Origin: Thermodesulfobacterium geofontis
Lineage (GTDB): Bacteria; Desulfobacterota; Thermodesulfobacteria; Thermodesulfobacteriales; Thermodesulfobacteriaceae
Assembly (NCBI GenBank): GCA_002877985.1
Contig: PNIK01000091.1
Coordinates: 1-32,201 of the forward strand
Length of the DNA stretch: 32,201 nucleotides
Direction of reading: 5' to 3'
The position numbers were made by a program, and so were the translations under genes. Under the pieces are notes generated by a model that ran no database searches, was not told the origin of the DNA, and saw only the letters and a program-made list of their open reading frames with translations. Position 1 is the first letter of the stretch. Each line of letters opens with the position of its first letter. Shown one piece after another: positions 1 through 7,596 of this stretch.

Positions 1-8
1 TCAAAAAT

Positions 9-398
9 TTATTTCTTATGACACTCATTACATTTGGTTGGTGCAGCTTTTCCTTGTTCTGCATTTACTTTTTGATGACAGTCAATACAATTTTTATGAT
101 AAGCTAACATATTCTTGGGTGCATTTGGAGCTTTCTCAGTTCCTCCTGTCAATCCGTGACAGGTTGAACATTTTTGTACGCCTTTGGTAGGATCTTCTTC
201 TTTATGGTGGCAAACTTTACAATCTACTTTATACTCTTCAATGTGTTTTTGATGAGAAAATTTAACAGATGCCATTTTTGCACCTTCTACAAATATTTCA
301 CACTCTGTAGGAGGTGTTACCTGTTGAGCCAAAATGTATCCTCCTCCCATTAAAAACATTCCACTAAAAATTCCAATCAAAACTTTTTTAAGCCTCAT
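9..398 (-). CDS. Periplasmic tetraheme cytochrome c3 (class III)
   Basis: A 129-residue exported c-type cytochrome. Residues 1-25 form a signal peptide (basic start, hydrophobic core, cleavage near LAQ). Four CxxCH heme-binding motifs start at C60 (CKVCHH), C77, C104 and C123. Histidines at H49/H52 (FSHQKH), H65 and H101 are placed to act as distal ligands, the usual class III pattern. Family role: a small soluble electron shuttle in the periplasm of sulfate and metal reducers, linking hydrogenases or formate dehydrogenases to membrane complexes. It is the last gene of a minus-strand operon after the giant cytochrome and the cytochrome b, so it is probably their soluble partner (inference). 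The start is supported by a full-strength Shine-Dalgarno, AAGGAGGTGA, at 403-412 on the minus strand. Length is normal for the family. Confidence 0.93.
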   Translation of the reverse strand: MRLKKVLIGIFSGMFLMGGGYILAQQVTPPTECEIFVEGAKMASVKFSHQKHIEEYKVDCKVCHHKEEDPTKGVQKCSTCHGLTGGTEKAPNAPKNMLAYHKNCIDCHQKVNAEQGKAAPTKCNECHKK

Positions 399-431
399 AA
401 AATCACCTCCTTAAAAAATTTTATTTGTTTT

Positions 432-1064
432 TTAATGTTCCTCTGGTTCTTCTTCATATCCTGTAATCATGGCAATAAAATGAGCCCAAAAGGTATGTCC
501 TAAACTTGCCAAATAAAAATGAACAATAATAAAAGCCGAAAAGAATATCCATAAAGCAACATGAATTAAAGAAACTATCTGAATTCCTCCTAAAATATCT
601 CCTAAAAACTTAAATTTTATAGGATCCCAAAGTACAAGACCTGTTAAAATTTGAAGAGGAATTAAAACTACCATAATCAAAAAATAAGCCACCTGCTGTA
701 AAGGATTAAATTTATTTTCTGGTGTAGGATGATGAGGATTTTTATCTCCTATCATAATTCCAAATCCATAATATATAGCTTGACGAATAGCTCTTTTTGT
801 AAAATCAATAGGTCTCCAGAAAGGAGGCAAATAAATTTTAAAAAATTTAAGGGTAGCAAAATAATAAATAAACCAGATAAAATAATTAGCAATTAGGATA
901 AAACCTGTCCAACTATGAATTTTAACAGCTGTTTGAAAGGACATTAAACCTATTTTATCTATCCACCTTATCTGAAGACCTGTAATTATAAGAATAATAA
1001 AACAAATAGCATTTATCCAATGCCAAATTCTTACGGGTATAGGATGTAAGTAGATTTTTTTCAT
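432..1064 (-). CDS. b561-type membrane cytochrome b subunit
   Basis: A 210-residue integral membrane protein with four predicted membrane helices (around residues 17-33, 50-70, 125-147 and 163-186), the fold of the cytochrome b561 / Ni-Fe hydrogenase b-subunit family. Likely heme-b ligands are H15 (RIWHWINA), H50 (KIHSWTG) and the two histidines in the last helix region (LIHVALW and IIVHFYL). Such subunits exchange electrons between quinone in the membrane and a periplasmic partner. Its start lies 3 bases after the stop of the 25-heme cytochrome and cytochrome c3 follows 33 bases later, so the three are almost certainly cotranscribed. This suggests it is the quinone-reactive subunit of a cytochrome complex. 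The direction of electron flow cannot be read from sequence. It could belong to the thiosulfate reductase or formate dehydrogenase gamma branch of the family, but no such catalytic subunit is next to it. Confidence 0.85.
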   Translation of the reverse strand: MKKIYLHPIPVRIWHWINAICFIILIITGLQIRWIDKIGLMSFQTAVKIHSWTGFILIANYFIWFIYYFATLKFFKIYLPPFWRPIDFTKRAIRQAIYYGFGIMIGDKNPHHPTPENKFNPLQQVAYFLIMVVLIPLQILTGLVLWDPIKFKFLGDILGGIQIVSLIHVALWIFFSAFIIVHFYLASLGHTFWAHFIAMITGYEEEPEEH

Positions 1065-1067
1065 TTC

Positions 1068-3776
1068 TTAGCCTCCTCTTCTTCTTCTAATAGGTATGGT
1101 AATTATTCTCAAGAAAACATGTCCTATTGCTACACCAGCTCCCGCAATTAGAGCAATTATAAAAAGTGTATCCAGAATATTTATCTTAGTCAATCCCAAA
1201 ACATAGAAATCTTTAATATTAGGTATTGTATAAGCTGAATTCACTGCACTTCTTTCTAATTCAAATTTTTCCGGTTTTTCTCCTAATTTATTTATCTCTA
1301 ATCTTCCTTTAAAAATTGCTTCAGGATTATGACAAAAGGCACAATCTTTTACAGATTCTTTCTTAGAAACTATTTTATGAGCATCATCACTATTAACCAT
1401 CACCAATTTACCCATCAATTCTACCTTAGTCTTTTCTTTAAGCATATTCATAAATTTCCATAATTCATCTTTTTGTATTATTCCATCATTGTTATAATCA
1501 AGTAAAGTCTTCATTTCTGCAGGTTCTCTACCAATAACTTTAGAAATTTCTTCTAAAGTTACGGCATTTTTACCTGATGCTAAAATCAATCTGATAGCCT
1601 TTTCACCTTTAGTATGACAAACTTCACAAGAAACTGAACTAAAATGAACATCAACAAAACTTTCTAATTTAAAAGGAGGATTGTATAACCATTTGTTATG
1701 AATTTTTTTGAGATTTTTATCATGACAAACTATACAATTATTATTAATTTGAGCTATGTTAGTAGGTAATACTTTATGTGCGTTATGACAACTTGAACAT
1801 ACAGGGGCATCTTTTTTACCTTCTTCAAGAGCTTTATAGTGAATACTTTCTTTAAGGCTCTTATCTTCTTTATCATGACATCTCATACAGGTTTGATATC
1901 TTAGTTTTAAATCAGAAGTGATTTTAGGAGTATTATGATATCCGTGACACTTCAAACAATCTGGAGCTTCTTTATTTCCTTTTAAAATCGCCTTAGCATG
2001 AATACTTTCATTATATTCAAAAGACTCCTTTTTATGACAATTGGCACATATTTCTTGAGCTTTACTTCTGTACTCAGCAAGGGATTTAAAACTTCTTATG
2101 GGGTGAGTTCTGGTAGAAAAACCAATATGGCACTGGGAACATTTTAGATCCTTATGAGCTGAAGTTAAAATTTCCCTTTCATCCACTTTTACTGACAAAA
2201 TTTCTCCATTTTCCATCTTCTTTACTAAACTCATAGAGTGACAATTCATACAATATTTATTTTCTGGAACTCCTGCAGGAACTTTTAGTGATTTTACATT
2301 ATGATATCCGTGACAATCTATACAGGAAGCTGTTTTAGCAATGGCATAATGTGCGGGATTCTTCTTAAGTTCTTCATCAGTATGACAGGTTTGACATATG
2401 TTTTTGGAAAGATTTATTGCATATTCCTTCTTGTTTTTAAAATCATAACTTGGATGTTCTTTCTTAGAAAAACCTTTATGACAAACTATACATTCAAAAT
2501 TCTTATGAACTGATGCTTTAATTTGAGCCACATCCACTTTTACACTGATTTTTTCTCCACTAGATAATTTTTTATATAAATCTAATTTATGACAGCTCAT
2601 GCAATAATCTTCATACTTAACCTTTTCTTTCCATTCTTTAATTGATTGATTTTTATGGTATCCATGACAATCAATACAGAGAAAATTTTTCATTTCTATT
2701 ATTTTAGCATGACCTTTATGTCTTGAAAGTACATCCTTAGGATGACATCTATAACATCCAGCACTTACCTTTTCTGCATAAGCCCTTTTACTCTCTATAC
2801 GCATAGGACGAGGATGATTGGAAAAGTCTATACCCTGATGACAAACCCAACAACCCACATCTCCGTGAACGGTTTTCTTAAATACTTCCTTATCTACATA
2901 AAGATCCATCTCCTCACCGCTGGGAAGTACTTTTGGAAGTCTTCTTACAAAATGACATTTTAAGCATTTATCAGTTTCTTTAAGCCATTGAGCTCTTGAC
3001 TTTACATAATGATTACCATGACATCCAAAACAAACCATTCTATCCTCTTTAAGAAATTCCTTATGAATGGGAGATAAACTATTAAATGGATGACAATTTA
3101 AACAATTTTTATAGACTTTTTTTGCGTATTCCTGTTTAGAAGATATTTGTACAGGTCTGGGATGGGTAGCAGGATCTATATCTTTATGACAGAAAAGGCA
3201 ACCTAACTTTCCATGGATAGAATTTAAAAACTTTTCTTTTTCCACATAAAGATACATTTCCTCTCCATTTGGGAGAACCTTAGGAAGTCTTTTCACAGTA
3301 TGGCATTCCAAACATTTTTCCCCATCCTTAGTCAATTCTTTTATGGGTTTAATATAATGAGAACCGTGACACTCTGCGCAAGATATTTTCCCTTCCTTAA
3401 GAATATTTTTATGAATTGGAGACAAGCCGTCTTCTGGATGGCAGTTGGCACAATTTTGAGAAACCTTTTTGGTGTATTCCAATTTACTTGCTATTTTTAA
3501 AGGTCTTGGATGGGTAGCAAGATCTATATCTGCATGACAGTCGGTACAACTAAGACTCCCATGGACAGAATTTAAAAATTTTTCTTTGTCTATATAAAGA
3601 TCCATTGCTTCTCCGCTGGAAAGCATTTTAGGCAATCTTTTTACTGAATGACACTTTAAACAACTGTTTTCACTTTTTGCAAAAGTAAGATTTCCAGAAA
3701 ATATGTAAAGACAAACAAAAACTGACAAAAATACTAATGCCCCCAAAATATAAAATAATCTATGACTTAATTTCAT
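1068..3776 (-). CDS. 25-heme membrane-anchored c-type cytochrome with an EF-hand
   Basis: A 902-residue multiheme cytochrome with 25 CxxCH motifs, starting at C39, 77, 109, 133, 155, 193, 225, 249, 271, 309, 341, 367, 392, 429, 461, 485, 509, 546, 577, 607, 630, 660, 681, 717 and 812. Residues 8-30 are an uncleaved anchor or signal peptide, and residues 866-890 a second membrane helix followed by a basic tail (IPIRRRRGG), so the heme domain should sit in the periplasm, tethered to the inner membrane. The first 20 hemes form five tandem four-heme modules of 116-121 residues. Between hemes 24 and 25 lies a canonical EF-hand loop (D760-E771). It heads the operon with cytochrome b and cytochrome c3. 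Likely role: electron wire or hub between the quinone pool and periplasmic cytochromes, possibly towards extracellular acceptors or a syntrophic partner (inference). I do not recognise a named family for the whole architecture. The nearest analogy is the Hmc/Nhc/Ohc-type transmembrane cytochrome complexes of sulfate reducers, but those heme counts are lower. Confidence 0.9.
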   Translation of the reverse strand: MKLSHRLFYILGALVFLSVFVCLYIFSGNLTFAKSENSCLKCHSVKRLPKMLSSGEAMDLYIDKEKFLNSVHGSLSCTDCHADIDLATHPRPLKIASKLEYTKKVSQNCANCHPEDGLSPIHKNILKEGKISCAECHGSHYIKPIKELTKDGEKCLECHTVKRLPKVLPNGEEMYLYVEKEKFLNSIHGKLGCLFCHKDIDPATHPRPVQISSKQEYAKKVYKNCLNCHPFNSLSPIHKEFLKEDRMVCFGCHGNHYVKSRAQWLKETDKCLKCHFVRRLPKVLPSGEEMDLYVDKEVFKKTVHGDVGCWVCHQGIDFSNHPRPMRIESKRAYAEKVSAGCYRCHPKDVLSRHKGHAKIIEMKNFLCIDCHGYHKNQSIKEWKEKVKYEDYCMSCHKLDLYKKLSSGEKISVKVDVAQIKASVHKNFECIVCHKGFSKKEHPSYDFKNKKEYAINLSKNICQTCHTDEELKKNPAHYAIAKTASCIDCHGYHNVKSLKVPAGVPENKYCMNCHSMSLVKKMENGEILSVKVDEREILTSAHKDLKCSQCHIGFSTRTHPIRSFKSLAEYRSKAQEICANCHKKESFEYNESIHAKAILKGNKEAPDCLKCHGYHNTPKITSDLKLRYQTCMRCHDKEDKSLKESIHYKALEEGKKDAPVCSSCHNAHKVLPTNIAQINNNCIVCHDKNLKKIHNKWLYNPPFKLESFVDVHFSSVSCEVCHTKGEKAIRLILASGKNAVTLEEISKVIGREPAEMKTLLDYNNDGIIQKDELWKFMNMLKEKTKVELMGKLVMVNSDDAHKIVSKKESVKDCAFCHNPEAIFKGRLEINKLGEKPEKFELERSAVNSAYTIPNIKDFYVLGLTKINILDTLFIIALIAGAGVAIGHVFLRIITIPIRRRRGG
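1464..1499 (-). other. EF-hand calcium-binding loop coding segment
   Basis: Residues 760-771 of the 25-heme cytochrome read DYNNDGIIQKDE. This matches the canonical 12-residue loop: D at 1, N at 3, D at 5, G at 6, I at 8 and E at 12. Flanking residues (EMKTLL before, LWKFMNML after) look like the entering and exiting helices of an EF-hand. Calcium binding is an inference from the motif. Confidence 0.75.
1890..3662 (-). repeat. Five tandem four-heme modules inside the 25-heme cytochrome gene
   Basis: Protein-level repeats, read on the minus strand: module 1 = 3315-3662, 2 = 2967-3314, 3 = 2604-2966, 4 = 2253-2603, 5 = 1890-2252. Each carries four CxxCH motifs in the same order and spacing (about 38, 32 and 24 residues, then about 22-26 to the next module). 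Modules 1-3 share RLPKxLxxGExMxLYxxKExF, HGxxxC and THPRP-like blocks. Modules 4-5 share a different block (SGEKISVKVD / NGEILSVKVD) and the GYHNxK / GYHNTP ending. The pattern points to stepwise duplication of a tetraheme unit. Confidence 0.85.
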
Positions 3777-3843
3777 TCTCGCCCCCTATTAAAAATTAAT
3801 AAATTAAATAAATTTACTATTATGTTAACCAGATTAAAATAAA

Positions 3844-3871
3844 ATCTTATAAAAACTCAAATATTTGTCAA
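3844..3871 (-). promoter_or_regulatory. Candidate sigma-70 promoter of the cytochrome operon
   Basis: On the minus strand, a perfect TTGACA (-35, 3866-3871) is followed after 16 bases by TAAGAT (3844-3849), a 4/6 match to the -10 consensus, about 70 bases ahead of the first gene of the operon. The rest of the 188-base gap is AT-rich and shows no other clear signal. The -35 and the bases after it (TTGACAAATATTT) are identical to those of the promoter before the tolC operon at 18719. Confidence 0.45.
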
Positions 3872-3964
3872 GAATAATAAAATTAAAATTTCACTATTTT
3901 TTATAAATAAAGCTCTAATTTTAGCAATTTTTTTCTTTTTTTTTCTAATTTATCCAAATTCCTA

Positions 3965-4516
3965 TTATTTTTGAACTTTTAACTCTGTATAAATTTTCAA
4001 TATATTTTTACAACCTTCACATAATTGTTTATCTTTTCTATCTGTATCTAAAATAGAATTAGAAAAAGCCATCACGCATTTAGGATTTTCACAATGGGGT
4101 AGATAAAAAAGATGTCCCAATTCATGAGTAGCCTCTTTTAAAATTCTTTCTAAAAAAAGTTTTTCATTTGGTTTTTGTCCGTAAAACTCAGGTTTAAGTC
4201 TTGTTAAAGAAATTATTCCTATACCCGATCTTATGTCTGCTTGACCAAAAATAAAATTCAACCCTGAAGCATAAAGATCAACATCTACAACGAGTAACCA
4301 CTTTTCTTTAGGATCTTTTTTTAGTTTTTTTGCCTCTCCCATTATAATATCTGCCAAATATTGATTTTTTCTAAAATCATAAGCTTTAGAAATGTCCAAG
4401 TAAAGGTAAGCTATATCAAGTTGTGAAGAATAGATATTTTTAAGATGTTCTTTTAAATTCTCAAGTTCTTTCTCTTTTAAAGTACAAAAAAGAAATTTAA
4501 TGGAGATTTTGTTCAT
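3965..4516 (-). CDS. Archaemetzincin-like zinc metalloprotease
   Basis: A 183-residue soluble protein with the archaemetzincin signature. HELGH at 131-135 supplies two zinc histidines and the catalytic glutamate, H141 is the third zinc ligand, and C142, C147, M149 and the CEGC pair at C166/C169 form the family's second zinc site and Met-turn region. Length is typical of AmzA proteins. Family knowledge: metzincin-like peptidases found mainly in archaea and patchily in bacteria, with unknown natural substrates. Oddity: the metzincin HExxHxxGxxH motif normally has Gly at the eighth position, but Tyr (Y138) stands here, so the turn may differ or activity may be reduced. There is no signal peptide, so it should be cytoplasmic. 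It is transcribed away from the diguanylate cyclase gene. A TTGACA (minus strand, 4571-4576) lies about 55 bases upstream, with only a weak -10. Confidence 0.82.
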   Translation of the reverse strand: MNKISIKFLFCTLKEKELENLKEHLKNIYSSQLDIAYLYLDISKAYDFRKNQYLADIIMGEAKKLKKDPKEKWLLVVDVDLYASGLNFIFGQADIRSGIGIISLTRLKPEFYGQKPNEKLFLERILKEATHELGHLFYLPHCENPKCVMAFSNSILDTDRKDKQLCEGCKNILKIYTELKVQK

Positions 4517-4621
4517 TTTTTAAAAATTTTTATTTAAGTTTCTTTAAAAAATTATTCAAATCATGACCTTTGTCAAGATAAATAAATTTGTTATTTTATT
4601 AAATTTTATTATATTAAAATT

Positions 4622-6400
4622 ATGAGCTTAAAAAAATTCTTTTCCTTGTTTTTTATTTTTATTTTCTCCTTTTTATTAATTTCCTATATTTTCATCTATA
4701 AGTTTTTAGAATTTGGATTTTTATCCTTAAAGAAAGAAGAAGCTAAAAAAGTTATAAGTAAAGTTGAATTTTATTTCCAAAAAGAACTTGATAAATTACA
4801 CAATTTAACAAAAGATTGGGCTGCTTGGGATGAAGCATATCTTTTTATGCAAAATAAACAGCCATATTTTATAAAATCTAATATTATTCCAGAAACCTAT
4901 TTAAACCTTAAAATAGATCTACTTCTCTACACATATTTAAATGGGGGTATCAAAGCAGGAGGTCTTTTTAATAAAGAAAATAAAAAAATTTATATTAACA
5001 AAGAAATTTTGCATCTTGTTAAATCTACACTTGAAAAATTTTCTAAAAAAAATCAATATAATTATAAAAAACTAATTATTTTCATAAATAAGCCTTTTAT
5101 ATTAGCTGTTTATCCTGTTTTAAGATCTGATTTTACAGGTGTTCCTAAAGGATACCTTTTTATGGGAAAATTCTTAACTTCTGAAGAATTAGATACTGTA
5201 GCCAATCTATTTAATATAAAGGAATTAAAAATTCTTAAGTCTGATAAACCTTCACCAGAAATTAATTTTATAAAAGTCGACCTTAAAGAAGTTATTTTGG
5301 AAAAAACCTGGTTTTTAAATGATCAAGCCTTAAAATTAAGGATGGGTTATATTGTTGTTGGAGAATCCTTAATAAGATCTTTTATTTTTTATGTAGTAAT
5401 TACACAGATATCTTTACTTTTGATATTTGCTATAATGGTATCATTCTTAATAGATAAACACATTTTAAAACCTCTATTAAAACTTCTTAAAGAAATTGAT
5501 CAAGTAAAAAATAAAGAAAAAACAAGACTTTCCTTAGAATATAATACCAAGGAATATGAAAATTTAGCTAAAGTTATAAATAAATTTTTAGAGGATATTT
5601 CTATAAGAGAAAATATTTACAAGACAGTGGCAGAAAAAACTGAGAATCTGATCATACTCTTTGACAAAGAAAGAAATATAATTTTCCAAAACACAAATAC
5701 AAAAATATACTTCAACTCAGAAGAGCTTAAATCTTTTATAAATAAATTTTTAGAAGAAGCAAAGGGTTTAAATTTCTCCGAAGGGAAGTTGAAGATTAAT
5801 GAAATTTCTTTCAAAAATTACTGGTTCAATTTTCAAGTAATTAAGGTTTTTAAGGATTTATATTTATTAATTGGACAAAATATTACTGAATTAAAATTAA
5901 AGGAAGATGCTCTTTTCAGAATGGCTACTCATGATTTCTTAACGGATCTTTATAATCGCAGATACTTAGAGGATGTCTTACAAAGAATCGCGGCAGCCTC
6001 AAAGAGGGGGGAAAAATTTGTATTGTTATTTATAGACTGTAACGACCTTAAAAAAATAAATGATCTTTATGGCCATTTAGTAGGAGATGAAGTTTTAAAG
6101 AGTGTTGCTAAAGCTATAAAAGAAAATATTAGAAAGGAGGATTTAGCATCTCGCTGGGGAGGAGATGAGTTTGTAGTAATTTTAAATCACTGTGATAAAA
6201 ATACAGGAATAAAAATTGCTGAAAGAATAATTAGCAATTTAGAATCCTCAGAAATCAAAACAGATTTTGCAAAAATTAAACCTAGTGTAAGTATAGGGCT
6301 TGTGGAAATTGATGAAACTAAAGAAATAAATGAAATATTAAATTTAGCAGATAAACTTTCTTACAAATCTAAAGAAACAGGAAAAATAGAATATGATTAA
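4622..6400 (+). CDS. Membrane-bound diguanylate cyclase with CHASE4-type sensor domain
   Basis: A 592-residue signalling protein. Order: membrane helix (about 7-27); extracytoplasmic CHASE4-like sensor (about 40-245, with the typical WAAWDEAY and [11 protein letters not shown] blocks); second helix (about 252-277); HAMP-like linker (278-330); a degenerate PAS-like segment (about 335-420); C-terminal GGDEF domain (about 428-590). The active-site motif GGDEF is intact at 513-517, and the allosteric I-site RKED (504-507) lies exactly five residues before it. The enzyme should therefore make cyclic di-GMP from two GTP and be subject to product inhibition. No EAL or HD-GYP domain is present. What the sensor detects cannot be told. 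It stands alone as a single gene, convergent with tRNA-Pro. A TTGTTA/TATATT pair close upstream (4588-4615) is a weak possible promoter. Confidence 0.92.
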   Translation: MSLKKFFSLFFIFIFSFLLISYIFIYKFLEFGFLSLKKEEAKKVISKVEFYFQKELDKLHNLTKDWAAWDEAYLFMQNKQPYFIKSNIIPETYLNLKIDLLLYTYLNGGIKAGGLFNKENKKIYINKEILHLVKSTLEKFSKKNQYNYKKLIIFINKPFILAVYPVLRSDFTGVPKGYLFMGKFLTSEELDTVANLFNIKELKILKSDKPSPEINFIKVDLKEVILEKTWFLNDQALKLRMGYIVVGESLIRSFIFYVVITQISLLLIFAIMVSFLIDKHILKPLLKLLKEIDQVKNKEKTRLSLEYNTKEYENLAKVINKFLEDISIRENIYKTVAEKTENLIILFDKERNIIFQNTNTKIYFNSEELKSFINKFLEEAKGLNFSEGKLKINEISFKNYWFNFQVIKVFKDLYLLIGQNITELKLKEDALFRMATHDFLTDLYNRRYLEDVLQRIAAASKRGEKFVLLFIDCNDLKKINDLYGHLVGDEVLKSVAKAIKENIRKEDLASRWGGDEFVVILNHCDKNTGIKIAERIISNLESSEIKTDFAKIKPSVSIGLVEIDETKEINEILNLADKLSYKSKETGKIEYD

Positions 6401-6404
6401 AAAA

Positions 6405-6478
6405 TCGGGGCGAGAGGATTTGAACCTCCGACCCCCTGCTCCCAAGGCAGGTGCGCTTCCAGGCTGCGCCACGCCCCG
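6405..6478 (-). tRNA. tRNA-Pro (anticodon UGG)
   Basis: Read on the minus strand, a full 74-base cloverleaf. The acceptor stem CGGGGCG pairs with CGCCCCG, the anticodon stem CCTGC/GCAGG holds loop CTTGGGA with anticodon TGG, and the T arm contains GGTTCAAATCC. The discriminator base is A (6405). The 3' CCA is not encoded (the following bases are TTT), so it must be added by a CCA-adding enzyme. Its 3' end lies 4 bases past the diguanylate cyclase stop codon on the other strand. Confidence 0.95.
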
Positions 6479-6510
6479 CAAAATTTATTAGAATTAATTA
6501 TAAATTATTT

Positions 6511-7090
6511 TCAGCAAAATACAAGTTTTGTATGTGCCCATACCATTTGAGATGGAGATTAATTTTTTTTATCCTCTATTCCATTATGCGGTCTCTCCGT
6601 ATTATATCATAATAAATATTCCAATTAAATTCCTGTTAAATCCATCTAAATCTTCTTCTAATTGCCACTTGATAAATTACTTGCATAATAACTTAACTTT
6701 GATCTTTCCTCCCATCGAAGTAACCCCTTTCCTTCAAATACTTTTATAATTCTTCCTATAGTTGAAACTGATATACATTTAATCCCCTTCTCCTTACAAT
6801 ATCTATCAACTACAGGCTTTAACTTCTCTTTACCTATCTTTGGATGCTCTCTTCTATAATTCAAAATAAATTTTTCTTTTAGCAATTCTTGGCTTTGATA
6901 TGAGACTCTCAAGCTTGCCTCCACTCTCCCTAAACTGCTTCTTCCAACGATATATAGTTGCTCGAGAAATACCATATGCAGAAACTTCCGCAGATGTCTC
7001 ATATTTGTGATGATACTCAATTACCTTAAGTCTAAAATCACTTCCTACCTTTTTAGAAGCATCTCCAATTGATGAAAGCCTTTCAGCCAT
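6511..7090 (-). pseudogene. Broken IS481-like transposase with the DDE core deleted
   Basis: Pieces of one transposase in three frames on the minus strand. 7090 to about 6900 encodes an N-terminal helix-turn-helix (ISRATIYRWKKQF). A frameshift near 6894-6905 then leads to the second DNA-binding region (RREHPKIGKEKLK, then GIKCISVSTIGRIIK) as far as about 6690. After that the sequence jumps almost directly to the far C-terminal end: DLDGFNRNLI (about 6620-6650), another frameshift, YNTERPHNGI, a stop, and the ending SPSQMVWAHT, closing at 6511. Roughly 150 residues that should hold the catalytic DDE triad are missing, so it cannot be active. The frame stays open upstream of the ATG to about 7160 without another ATG, so the original start may have been further out. 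The family is assigned from memory of the motif order; related integrase-core families are possible. No terminal inverted repeats could be identified by eye. Confidence 0.72.
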
Positions 7091-7187
7091 TTTTGCATCC
7101 CATTTTACTACCTTTTTATTTTCTTGAAAGCTTCTGAGCTTATGCAGATGGAGTTTAAATTTTTTCTTTTTTTAGTATTTTTAAATT

Positions 7188-7596
7188 ATGATTATTTCCA
7201 CCTTTCAGGATAAATGTTACGATTCTAAAGGAAAAGAAATTCCCTGTTTTAATACTGGGTAGGATGAAGAAATTAAAAGTGGTATTCCTTTTTCCGGAAC
7301 CGAGGTTTGAAGTAATTGGAGAAATAATTTTTGATAATTTAACAGGGCTTTTCTGGACCAAAAAGGCAGACCTTGGCCCTGGTTTAGTTACTTGGAATGA
7401 GGCCTTTGAAATTATAATGAGCTTAATAGAAAAGAATTTTTAGGTTTTTCTGATTGGAGACTTCCTAATATAAATGAACTTGAAAGTCTTGTAGATACTG
7501 AATATCATTTCCCTGCCCTACCCCTTTATATCCCTTTGAGGATGTCAAAGAGTTTTACTAGTCCTCAACTACAAGCTTTTATGATCCTCATAAAAA
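7188..7596 (+). pseudogene. Decayed DUF1566 (Lcl C-terminal-like) gene
   Basis: Joining three frames recovers a typical DUF1566 domain. DKCYDSKGKEIPCFNTG is followed by a TAG (7260-7262) where the family normally has Q, then DEEIKSGIPF. A frameshift near 7285-7293 leads to PEPRFEVIGEIIFDNLTGLFW and VTWNEAFEII. A second at about 7437-7443 leads to GFSDWRLPNINELESLVD, and a third near 7530-7540 to PFEDVKEFY, a TAG replacing the usual W, then SSTTSFYDPHKN. The sequence then runs into the end of gltX. DUF1566 domains are common C-terminal parts of exported or surface proteins in deltaproteobacteria-like genomes, with no known activity. The N-terminal half is absent: homology begins immediately beside the IS remnant, which may have cut the gene. 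It is non-functional as it stands. Confidence 0.75.

Noticed and set aside
2301-3500. Three short plus-strand frames inside the 25-heme cytochrome gene
   Set aside because: They lie opposite the heme repeats, are Phe/Thr-rich and have no family features; they are shadows of the repetitive coding strand.
1890-3662. Regular repeats resembling a CRISPR or satellite array
   Set aside because: The periodicity of about 350 bases is at protein level (tetraheme modules) within one open frame; DNA copies are diverged and there are no short identical repeats with spacers.
6528-6749. A plus-strand frame over the IS remnant
   Set aside because: The minus strand of the same stretch carries recognisable transposase ends (YNTERPH, SQMVWAHT), so the plus frame is chance.
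7155-7361. A minus-strand frame over the start of the DUF1566 remnant
   Set aside because: The plus strand shows conserved DUF1566 blocks in the same place; the minus frame has no recognisable content.
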